Origin: Rhodobacter viridis
GTDB taxonomy: Bacteria > Pseudomonadota > Alphaproteobacteria > Rhodobacterales > Rhodobacteraceae
Direction of reading: 5' to 3'
DNA: 64,000 nucleotides
Assembly (NCBI RefSeq): GCF_003217355.1
Contig: NZ_QJTK01000008.1
Location: forward strand, 1 to 64,000
In this document: positions 1 through 8,080 of the stretch, one piece after another
Layout of the letters: each line of letters begins with the position of its first letter
Position numbering within the stretch: position 1 is the stretch's first letter
The notes under the pieces: generated by a model
What the model saw: the letters and a program-made list of their open reading frames with translations, nothing else
Told to the model about the DNA's origin: nothing
The model's database searches: none
Translations under genes and position numbers: made by a program

Positions 1-345
1 GCGAAAAACTGAACTGCGTGGCGTTTATCTCGCTGTGGGGTGGCAGCGTCCAATGCCGGGCACCGCCTTCCCCGCTCCGATCCCGGCAATGCGAAAATGT
101 GGCGGCGCGATTCATGCCCGGGACATCCGCGATGCGAAAAGAGCCGTCGTGAGTGGCTTCTGGCCGGGAACCTGCCCGGCGGCGCCCCCGCCCGGCGCCG
201 AAACAGGTGACAACGCCGCCTCCCGCCGCCATGTTCAGCATCGGGCGAGGTGAGAGAAGGTGTTTTCACAACGCAAGGTCTGATAATCACCGAAAAGACG
301 GACGGCGAGAACACCATGCTGCACCGTGGCGGTTGCCATGCCCGC
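1..345. other. No gene recognised (island left edge)
   Basis: I see no coding region with recognisable protein similarity here. Short open frames exist in several registers, as expected from high GC, but none has a convincing ribosome binding site or motif. The stretch leads directly into the hsdR remnant and may be further decayed island DNA. Confidence 0.5.
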
Positions 346-655
346 AGCCCCGACAGCCGCAACCCGCGGATCCTCATCGTGACGGACCGCGATGATCTCG
401 ACAACCAGATCAAGGATACTTTCAAATCCTGCGACCTCAAGCCGATCCGGGCGACGAGCGGCTCTCACTGTTGGAACTCGTTCGGAACAAGGCGCGGCTG
501 GTCACCACGATCATCAACAAGTTCGATGCGGCGCTGAAGAACAGCAAGCAGGCGGACGACGATTCGAGCATTTTCGTGCTGGTAGATGAGAGCCGATCAC
601 CGAGAAGATGGAGGTGGACCCGACGTTCTCCAAACGGTTCCCCGGATCTGTTTCG
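346..655 (+). pseudogene. hsdR: Decayed type I restriction HsdR fragment
   Basis: Three short pieces resemble consecutive parts of the type I restriction endonuclease R subunit, each in a different frame. From about 364, PRILIVTDRDDLDNQI matches the HsdR stretch following Walker A (VTDR-DLD-Q). From about 471, LVTTIINKFD and IFVLVDESR match the TTIQKF and DEAH-box (VDE-HR) region, with the His of the box missing. From 596, ITEKMEVDPTFSKRF resembles a later HsdR segment. Frameshifts and loss of the intervening and flanking sequence make this a non-functional remnant. No hsdM or hsdS is visible. The family assignment rests on motif memory and is fairly confident; exact boundaries are not. Confidence 0.65.
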
Positions 656-753
656 AAGCCAATCCGTGTTGTCGGATCGCTTAGGCTTGTTGCTTAAATT
701 TCAGCGATCGCTCAGACTGATGCGATATCCACCGCAGACATTTGAGATCCGCA

Positions 754-3687
754 ATGCTCGCCGCCCTTGTCACTGTCCTTCGGGTCATCTTCTTTTTCGC
801 ACTGTATTTTGTGGTTTGCATGTTCGTGGTCGTGCTGGCGCTGCAAGATTGGCCCGTCGGCGCGCAGATGGCGCTGGCCTTCGGAGCCCCAGTGCTTCTG
901 GTTTCGGCGCAAGAGAGACGGCGCCGCAAACGGCGGCGCATGAGGGAACACTTGCAAGCCGCTCAATACCAGCCTCTGGCGGAAAACTCCCAGGTTGGAC
1001 CTAGGATCCTGCCGCCGATTCCGGTCACAAGATTCGCAAATTCTTCGCCACAGGCCGCGGAGCCTCAATGGGACGAAATGCAGGTGGGCCGAGTCGAGCG
1101 AGATGGCGAGGGCGCACCATATGCGCGTTCCGAATGGCATGTGGTCGGCGCAACGGCGCCGAAAATGCAAGGTCAGGCGGAACTGGAGGCGAGGCGCGAG
1201 ACCGATCAGGCTTCGAACGCGGGCGAAGTCATTGGACCCACGACCTTGATAGACGCGCCAATCTCCGAGGCTCGCCGTGCGCGCCTCAAGCGGATCGAAG
1301 AGCTCCGACAGGCACAGAAACAACGAAATCTGGGATATCCAAACTTGCGGGGTGATGACCGCTGGACCGCGCAGGACAGTTGCGCGCGTGCGGACGAAAC
1401 GGGTTCGCGACCGGTTGCCGCTGCAGGCCCTGCCATTTTCGAGGACGAACCAATCTCCGAAGCCCGCCGTGCGCGTCTCAAGAGGATCGAAGAGCTCAGG
1501 CAGGCTCAGGTTGAGCGGAATCTGGAGCGGTTGAAGCCTCGGGGAGATGAGCATGTTGACGCGCAGGAAAATTGCACACGCTCGGCGGAGGCGCGACAGG
1601 GATGGGTACCACGCGGTGAACAAGTCGATCTGGCCGGACGAAGCATCGGCGGAATGATCTATTTTGGCACTCCGCTGCGCCTCGGCGGTGACGGATATTA
1701 CACCAAGAGCCGTCCGTTCATTGACCCTGCGCTTCCGGTTGCCACTGTTGGAGCTGACAAGGAAAGCCGCCCAATTCCCTACTGGCCGAGCTATTCGGAG
1801 ATCTCGCCGATTTGTCGAGCCACCTATCTCGACTGGCTCGCGGATGGGCGTCAGGATGCCAGCTATAACCCGGGCTACATGTTCCTGTATTTCTACGGAC
1901 TGGAACGTCGTTTCTTCATCGATCAGGCGCCCGAAGAGGAAAAGATTGAAATTCTCGAGGAGGTTCGGCGCCTCGCCGCGATTTATGCGCGAGACGGTTC
2001 AGCCCAGTTCTATTTGGGCGAGTTCATTCAGATCGCGCAGATCGCGGTTCGTGATCCCGCCGCGTCGGAGCCTGTGTTCGATTTTCAAGGCTGGGAACTG
2101 CCTTTCGGCGTGAAGGCCGCGATCGGAACAAAAATTGCGCAGGGGGAACCGCTTGGCTGGGATTGGACGCTCAGCTGGCTGATCTGCCATCCCGAGCATC
2201 CGATGCGAACCGCATCGAAACGCTGCGCCGAGGAATTTCGCGCGCTTTTTCGGCTGCGTTTCGAAGAGCGATTTCCCGAGGGCCTGAAGGTCACCAAGCC
2301 CCGCAAGACCCTCGACGCCCGGTATCAGGCCGCGTCGCAGGAGTTTCATGCCGATCTATCGCCCAGGCTCGACGGCAAGCCTTTGCCCGATATTTCGGGC
2401 GTCCGGAAGCCAGTCGAGATCGCCCAGGAAATCGCCGATGAGGTTACGGAAGCGCTTGAAAGGTTCAGCCGCTATCTTGGGCGCAACCCGGAAGGTCGTG
2501 GGAGTCTTGAGGCCCATGCCTTGCTGCCACCTGAATTGCGTGAACTGTTCCCCTCGAAGCAGCTGGAAGCGCTGAGGGCCTGGGCATCGGAGCGCGTGGC
2601 CGCGGGAGGGATTGTTCCAGCAGTGGAGATGATCGCCAGGCTCGAGGACAAGCGGCCCGATAAACTTACCAAGGCTCAGCTGACGGGTGCTGCCGACACG
2701 CTGGCCCGCATCGGCTTCGGGCTTGCGCCCGATCCGCGCTTTGCCTTGCGCGCCCCGAAAATCGACGAGCCGCTGGTGATTTTTGCGCTCGAGGCACCGG
2801 TCGAGAATCTGGAGGATGTGTCTGCGGCCTACCGGCTGGCGCTGCTCGAACTGGCGCTTGGCGCCGTGGTCGCGCTGGCCGATGGTGTGGTGTCCGAACC
2901 GGAGCGGCAGGCGCTTCTGGCGCGGATCGCGCGGGCAGACCAAATCTCTGAACCTGAGCGGTTACAGCTGAAAGCCAACATGGAATGGCACCTTGCCGTG
3001 CCGCCCGACATCGCGCTTTTGCGCCGCAAGCTCAAGGAGGCCGGCCCCGACATGCAAAGCGCCCTGCGTGCCGCGCTGGTGGCCGCCGCCCACGCCGATG
3101 GCTTGATTCAGCCAGAGGAAGTCGCGCAGATCGAGAAGCTCTATCGTACGCTTGGCCTCGATCCGGGGCTTGTCTACTCCGATATCCATGCTGGCGATGA
3201 TGTCCCGGTTCGGGTCAGGCCCTCCAGCGCCGGAGCCCCGGGCGAGCCGATCCCGGATCAGGCATCGGCACCCCGGCGCGCGCTCGATCCGGCGCTTATC
3301 GCGGTGATCCGCTCGGATACGGCCCGCGTTTCCTCGGTCTTGGGCGAGATTTTCGGCGCGCCTGGCGAGGAGCAGGAGGAGGCATCGCAGCCCGAGTCTG
3401 CCGCTTCCGGCGGCAAAGATCCGGTCATCAAGGGGCTGGACCCGGCCGCTTCCGCGCTGGTGCTCGAAATTATCAACTGCACCCATTTGACCGAAGAGGC
3501 GTTCGATGCCGCCTGCAAACGGCACGGGCTGATGCCCGCCGGTGCGCTGGAGGCGATCAACGAATGGGCTTTCGAGACGCACGGCGAGGCGCTTCTGGAC
3601 GCTTACGACGGATATGACGTGTCGCCGCAGATTGCCGCTGCGGTGCGGGGGCAATTTGCCAAGGAGGAAGAGAATGTCGACGCTTAA
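754..3687 (+). CDS. Membrane-anchored TerB-N/TerB/TerB-C domain protein
   Basis: The product is about 977 residues. An N-terminal segment (residues 1-50) holds two likely membrane helices followed by a basic stretch (QERRRRKRRRMRE), so most of the protein is probably cytoplasmic. A linker contains a duplicated 64-codon unit (starting near residues 167 and 231; both copies carry ISEARRARLKRIEELRQAQ). A TerB-N-like domain follows (about 340-560, including PSYSEISPICRATYLDWLADG), then a helical TerB-like domain (about 700-810, ALGAVVALADGVVSEPERQ and AAHADGLIQPEE), then a TerB-C-like tail (about 842-962). TerB domains occur in tellurite/stress and predicted DNA-processing systems; the role here is inferred to be sensing or scaffolding for the two downstream enzymes. 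The ATG at 754 is preferred over an in-frame TTG at 742. It overlaps the next gene by 14 bp. Confidence 0.8.
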   Translation: MLAALVTVLRVIFFFALYFVVCMFVVVLALQDWPVGAQMALAFGAPVLLVSAQERRRRKRRRMREHLQAAQYQPLAENSQVGPRILPPIPVTRFANSSPQAAEPQWDEMQVGRVERDGEGAPYARSEWHVVGATAPKMQGQAELEARRETDQASNAGEVIGPTTLIDAPISEARRARLKRIEELRQAQKQRNLGYPNLRGDDRWTAQDSCARADETGSRPVAAAGPAIFEDEPISEARRARLKRIEELRQAQVERNLERLKPRGDEHVDAQENCTRSAEARQGWVPRGEQVDLAGRSIGGMIYFGTPLRLGGDGYYTKSRPFIDPALPVATVGADKESRPIPYWPSYSEISPICRATYLDWLADGRQDASYNPGYMFLYFYGLERRFFIDQAPEEEKIEILEEVRRLAAIYARDGSAQFYLGEFIQIAQIAVRDPAASEPVFDFQGWELPFGVKAAIGTKIAQGEPLGWDWTLSWLICHPEHPMRTASKRCAEEFRALFRLRFEERFPEGLKVTKPRKTLDARYQAASQEFHADLSPRLDGKPLPDISGVRKPVEIAQEIADEVTEALERFSRYLGRNPEGRGSLEAHALLPPELRELFPSKQLEALRAWASERVAAGGIVPAVEMIARLEDKRPDKLTKAQLTGAADTLARIGFGLAPDPRFALRAPKIDEPLVIFALEAPVENLEDVSAAYRLALLELALGAVVALADGVVSEPERQALLARIARADQISEPERLQLKANMEWHLAVPPDIALLRRKLKEAGPDMQSALRAALVAAAHADGLIQPEEVAQIEKLYRTLGLDPGLVYSDIHAGDDVPVRVRPSSAGAPGEPIPDQASAPRRALDPALIAVIRSDTARVSSVLGEIFGAPGEEQEEASQPESAASGGKDPVIKGLDPAASALVLEIINCTHLTEEAFDAACKRHGLMPAGALEAINEWAFETHGEALLDAYDGYDVSPQIAAAVRGQFAKEEENVDA

Positions 3688-4984
3688 ACCCCGTGAGCGG
3701 GATGCGATCGTGCAGGCGCTGCGCGCTGGTGTCGTCCCAAAGCAGGGGCTTCGGCACCTTCAGGTTGGCCGTGTGCGCGAAATCGAGGAACTGGTTCGGG
3801 ATATCGAACGCATCGCCGATGGCGGTGCAGCAATCCGCTTCGTGATCGGCGAATACGGGTCGGGCAAGACGTTCTTCATGAACCTGATCCGGCTGGTGGC
3901 GTTGGAAAAGGGACTCGTGGTGATGTATGCCGATCTGGCCCCGGATCGACGTCTGCATGCCTCCGGTGGGCAGGCCCGAGGGCTCTACGCCGAGATGGCG
4001 CGCAATCTTTCGACCCGCACTAAGTCGGATGGCGGGGCGCTGGCCAGTGTCGTCGAACGCTTCGTCTCGCAAGCGCAACGCGAGGCGGAACAGACCGATA
4101 CGCCGACGTCCATGGTGATCCGTTCGCGACTGGCGCATTTCGAGGAGTTGACCGGCGGTTTCGATTTTGCCGAGGTTATCCGCCGCTACTGGGAAGGGCA
4201 CGAGGCGGGCGATGAAGAGTTGAAATCAGCGGCGCTGCGTTGGCTCCGCGCAGAATTCTCCACCCGCACCGATGCGCGCAAGGCGCTCGGCGTGCGCACG
4301 ATCGTCGACGATGCGAGCGTTTATGATCATCTCAAGCTGATGTCGGCCTTCGTGCGCGCTGCGGGCTACAAGGGGCTGCTCGTCGGGCTCGACGAGATGG
4401 TGAACTTGTTCAAGTTGACCTCGGCGCAGGCCCGTAACGCGAATTACGAGCAGATTCTGCGCATTCTCAATGATGTGCTGCAAGGCAGCGCCGAAAATCT
4501 GGGGTTCCTGATGGGGGGCACACCGGAATTCCTGATGAACACCCGGCGCGGTCTTTACAGCTACGAGGCGCTGCAATCGCGGCTTGCGGAAAACAGCTTC
4601 GCGCGCGACGGGCTGGTTGATCTGTCCGGGCCAGTGATGCGGCTTGCCAGCCTGACGCCCGAGGATCTGTTCGTGCTCTTGCACAACATCCGCGCGGTCA
4701 TGCAGCACGAAGACGACATGGTTCCCGATGCCGCGCTTGAAGCCTTCATGGCGCATTGTTCGGAACGCATCGGCGAGGCTTATTTCCGCACCCCGCGCAA
4801 CACGGTCACCGCCTTCGTCAACCTTCTGGCCGTGCTGCAACAAAATCCCGGCGTCGCCTGGTCCGATCTGATCACCGGCATCGAGGTGCGCCCCGATCAG
4901 GGCGATGACATGAGCGATGTCGACGAAACGATCGGGGCAACGCCGCCGCAAGGTGACGACGAGCTTGTCAGTTTCCGGCTGTAG
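3674..4984 (+). CDS. BrxD-like P-loop ATPase
   Basis: A 436-residue ATP-binding protein resembling BrxD (DUF2791) of type 2 BREX phage-defence loci. Walker A is GEYGSGKT (residues about 59-66) and a Walker B-like strand is GLLVGLDEM (about 233-241). A later GGTPEFLMNTRRGLYSYEAL segment is typical of this ATPase family. The start is well supported by AAGGAGG at 3661-3667, six bases before the ATG, inside the 3' end of the TerB gene; the 14-bp overlap implies translational coupling. The C-terminus is acidic. In BREX the BrxD/BrxHI pair accompanies a methylase and other genes; none are present here, so the pair works in a different setting with the TerB protein. The biochemical role is unknown. 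Confidence 0.82.
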   Translation: MSTLKPRERDAIVQALRAGVVPKQGLRHLQVGRVREIEELVRDIERIADGGAAIRFVIGEYGSGKTFFMNLIRLVALEKGLVVMYADLAPDRRLHASGGQARGLYAEMARNLSTRTKSDGGALASVVERFVSQAQREAEQTDTPTSMVIRSRLAHFEELTGGFDFAEVIRRYWEGHEAGDEELKSAALRWLRAEFSTRTDARKALGVRTIVDDASVYDHLKLMSAFVRAAGYKGLLVGLDEMVNLFKLTSAQARNANYEQILRILNDVLQGSAENLGFLMGGTPEFLMNTRRGLYSYEALQSRLAENSFARDGLVDLSGPVMRLASLTPEDLFVLLHNIRAVMQHEDDMVPDAALEAFMAHCSERIGEAYFRTPRNTVTAFVNLLAVLQQNPGVAWSDLITGIEVRPDQGDDMSDVDETIGATPPQGDDELVSFRL

Positions 4985-4993
4985 GGGAAGGGC

Positions 4994-7771
4994 GTGAGCG
5001 GCGCTTTCGAGAAACTCGCCCGCCCGGTTCAGAAATGGATCCGCGCGCAGGGGTGGCGCGAGTTGCGCGACATTCAGAGCCGCGCGATTTGCGCGATTTG
5101 CGACGGGCAAGGCGATTTGATCCTCGCCGCCGCCACGGCAGGGGGCAAGACCGAGGCGGCCTTCCTGCCGCTGATTTCGCAGGTGCTGGAGGAACCCGCC
5201 GCCGAGCCTGGCTTTGATCTGCTTTATATCGGTCCGCTCAAGGCCTTGATCACCGATCAGGCGCGACGGCTTGAGGATATCTGTGCCGAGAGCGGCTTGC
5301 CCGTTGTGCCGTGGCATGGCGATGTCGCGGCCTCGGTGAAAGCGCGCGCCCTCAAGGCCCCGCGCGGCATCCTTTTGATCACGCCGGAATCGCTCGAGGC
5401 GCTGTTCGTGCGGCGCGGGCTTGAAATCCCGCGCCTGTTCGGCGCGACGCGCAGCGTGGTGCTTGATGAACTCCATTCCATCCTCGACAGCGAGCGCGGC
5501 GTGCAGGTGCGCTCGCTTCTCACCCGGCTGGAACAGGCCACGGGCCATTCCTTGCGGCGGATCGGCCTTTCGGCGACGCTGGGCGACATGGGCCTTGCAC
5601 GGCGCTATCTGCGCCCCGACGCCCCCGAAACGGTCGCGCTGATCGAGGCGTCGGGGGGCGAGGCAGAGTTGCGCTTGCAACTGCGCGGTTACCTCTCGGG
5701 TGAGGATAACGAAAGCGGCCCCTCGGCCACCGATGCGATTGCCGCGCATCTCTTCGATCATCTGCGCGGAAGTGACAATCTGGTCTTTGCCGGGGCGCGG
5801 CAGTCCGTTGAAATCTATGCCGACCGGCTGCGTGCGCGCTGCGAAGAGGCCCGCCTGCCGCAGGAATTCTATCCTCACCATGCCTCCTTGTCGCGCGAAC
5901 ATCGCGATTTCGTCGAAAAGCGGCTGAAGGACCGGACCCAACCTACAACCGCGATCTGCACATCGACGCTCGAACTGGGCATCGACATCGGGGATGTCAC
6001 CTGCGTGGCGCAGATCGGCGCGCCGTTCAGCGTGGCCGCCTTGCGCCAGCGGCTTGGCCGTTCGGGTCGCCGCGCGGGCCAACCAGCGATCTTGCGGCAG
6101 TATTCTGTCGAGACGCGGTTGACGCCGCAAAGCGGGCTTGTCGACAGGCTTCGTCTCGGCCTTGTGCGAGCGGTGGCGATGATCGAGCTTTTGCTTGAGG
6201 GTTGGTGCGAGCCTCCGCGCGCTGATCAGCTGCATCTATCGACGCTTGTGCATCAGGTTCTCTCGGTGATTGCGGGCCAGGGCGGCGCTTCGGCTTCACA
6301 GCTGTATCGGCTGCTGTGCAGGGAAGGTCCTTTCCGTCAGGTCTCTCCGCTGCTCTTCACGGACGTATTGCGGGCGATCGGACGCGCCGAGGCCGGGCTG
6401 ATCGAACAGGCCGCCAACGGGCTCCTGTTGCTCGGCCTGCGCGGTGAAAAACTGGTCGAGCACTATGGGTTCTATGCCGTTTTCCCGACGCCCGAGGAAT
6501 ACCGGCTGATTTCGGCGGGCCGCGACCTCGGAACAATCCCGCTCGACAATATCCTTGCCCCCGGAATGATGCTGATCTTCTCGGGACGTCGCTGGAGTGT
6601 TCGAGAAATCGACACCGACGCGAAGGTCATCATGGTCGAGCCCGCGAAGGGGGGAGTGCCGCCCCGGTTCGGGGGCGAGCCCGGGCTGATCCACGACCGG
6701 GTGATCGAAAAGATGCGCGATATCTATGCGGGTAATCAGACCCCGGTCTACATGGATCGGACCGCGGTTGACCTCCTCGCCGAGGCGCGCTGCCATTACC
6801 ATGCCGCCGGCTTTGCGCAATCCGCCATCGTGAATATCGGGCCGGGAAACTGGTTTCTTGCGACGGGGTGCGGCACCGTGAAGACCGCGACGCTTGCGCT
6901 GGCTTTGCAAGGCGTCGGGTATCAGGTTGATCGCCATGACGGGTTTCTTGAGCTCGCTTCCGGCACCGATGCACAGCCCCTTGAAAAGACGCTCGCGCAG
7001 TGGGCCGAGGGGGCGGAGGTGGATTTGTTCGCGGCTTCGCCCAACCTCATATTCGAACCGTATCACCCCTATCTCGGTGATGGTCTGCTGCGCGCAGACG
7101 CATGCAGCTCACGGTTGGAGGCAGGGGTTTTGCCCGGGATATGTGCCCGGTTGCTTGAGGGCTGCGCCACATCTCACGCCAAGGCCGCGCCTGCCCGTGC
7201 GACATCGCGCGAAATTCCGCCGCTTCCGGGCGCTGAGTATCGTTTTCTCGCGCTGGATGTCGAAACCGCAAACGGAGATTGCGCGAGCATCTGTCAGATC
7301 GGCCTTGCCTGTGTGCGCCACGACGGACTGATCGACAGCTGGTCGAGTTATATCGATCCGGAAGTTCCCTTTTCCCCTTTCAACACGCGCCTGCACGGGA
7401 TCGGGCCGGTAGAAGTGTGCGGTGCGCCGAGGTTTCTCGATGTCATCGCAGTGCTTGAGCCGCTGCTGAACCGTCACGTGATCTTTCAGCACAGCGGTTT
7501 CGATCCGCGCGCGATTGCGGGAGCCTTCGCACTCGCAGGACTGCGGGCTCCCTCATGGCTGTGGCAAGACAGTGTCAAGATCGCCCGTTGCGCTTCGCCC
7601 GAATTCCGCGGCGACGGGGGGCATGGCCTCGCGCATCTGAAGGACCGTCTCGGACTCGACTTCGCGCATCACGACGCCGCGGAAGACGCGCGTGCTGCGG
7701 CGATGGTGGTGCTTCTGGCGGAGCAGCGGATGGGGCGCAACTTCGAAGAAATACTAGGTATCCAATTGTAA
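4994..7771 (+). CDS. SF2 helicase (BrxHI/Lhr-like) fused to DEDDh exonuclease
   Basis: A 925-residue protein. The N-terminal two thirds is a superfamily 2 DEAD/DEAH-type helicase: motif I AATAGGKT (about 46-53), motif II DELH (about 156), motif III SATLGD (about 193), STLELGIDIGD (motif V region) and QRLGRSGRR (motif VI, about 353), like BrxHI and Lhr helicases. Residues about 748-925 form a DnaQ-type exonuclease: FLALDVETAN (DxE), HGIGPVEV, a middle acidic position in FQHSGFDPRAI, and the HDAAEDARAA box supplying the last His and Asp. The combination suggests unwinding coupled to 3'-5' degradation. Start is GTG with GGGGAAGGG upstream, nine bases after the ATPase stop. Third gene of the putative operon. 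Confidence 0.87.
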   Translation: MSGAFEKLARPVQKWIRAQGWRELRDIQSRAICAICDGQGDLILAAATAGGKTEAAFLPLISQVLEEPAAEPGFDLLYIGPLKALITDQARRLEDICAESGLPVVPWHGDVAASVKARALKAPRGILLITPESLEALFVRRGLEIPRLFGATRSVVLDELHSILDSERGVQVRSLLTRLEQATGHSLRRIGLSATLGDMGLARRYLRPDAPETVALIEASGGEAELRLQLRGYLSGEDNESGPSATDAIAAHLFDHLRGSDNLVFAGARQSVEIYADRLRARCEEARLPQEFYPHHASLSREHRDFVEKRLKDRTQPTTAICTSTLELGIDIGDVTCVAQIGAPFSVAALRQRLGRSGRRAGQPAILRQYSVETRLTPQSGLVDRLRLGLVRAVAMIELLLEGWCEPPRADQLHLSTLVHQVLSVIAGQGGASASQLYRLLCREGPFRQVSPLLFTDVLRAIGRAEAGLIEQAANGLLLLGLRGEKLVEHYGFYAVFPTPEEYRLISAGRDLGTIPLDNILAPGMMLIFSGRRWSVREIDTDAKVIMVEPAKGGVPPRFGGEPGLIHDRVIEKMRDIYAGNQTPVYMDRTAVDLLAEARCHYHAAGFAQSAIVNIGPGNWFLATGCGTVKTATLALALQGVGYQVDRHDGFLELASGTDAQPLEKTLAQWAEGAEVDLFAASPNLIFEPYHPYLGDGLLRADACSSRLEAGVLPGICARLLEGCATSHAKAAPARATSREIPPLPGAEYRFLALDVETANGDCASICQIGLACVRHDGLIDSWSSYIDPEVPFSPFNTRLHGIGPVEVCGAPRFLDVIAVLEPLLNRHVIFQHSGFDPRAIAGAFALAGLRAPSWLWQDSVKIARCASPEFRGDGGHGLAHLKDRLGLDFAHHDAAEDARAAAMVVLLAEQRMGRNFEEILGIQL

Positions 7772-8080
7772 ATTTTGGGCGTATTCACTCCCGAGACCTT
7801 GCGAGATCGGTCCGAGTGACGAGTTCGGCCCATTGCGGTCGGTCGAAACGGGCTTCATGCGGCGGTGCGGTTGCCCCGAAGCGGCCGTTTATGGTGTGGT
7901 GCAGAAAAATCCCGAGCCGGCTATCGCTGGGGGCAGGTCAGTGTCAATAAACTAGGGGCACCTCACTCCGCCAAGCACGACCGAACGCCACCCAAATCCA
8001 ACCTTCTCTGGGACCGAACGGTTCGTTAACGCTTCTAGGCCCAAAGTGAGGTAGGTTCCCCGACATCTGCAGGGGGAACC
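7772..8080. other. Intergenic spacer between the helicase operon and the toxin gene
   Basis: No gene is recognised in these 309 bases. An 8-bp inverted pair (ACCTCACT at 7960-7967 and AGTGAGGT at 8045-8052) lies just upstream of the toxin gene and could be regulatory or fortuitous. AGGGGG at 8071-8076 is the probable ribosome binding site of the toxin gene. No strong terminator was seen for the helicase operon. Confidence 0.45.

Noticed and set aside
7960-8052. Inverted 8-mers ACCTCACT/AGTGAGGT before the toxin gene as an operator or attachment site
   Set aside because: Too short and widely spaced to support beyond chance.
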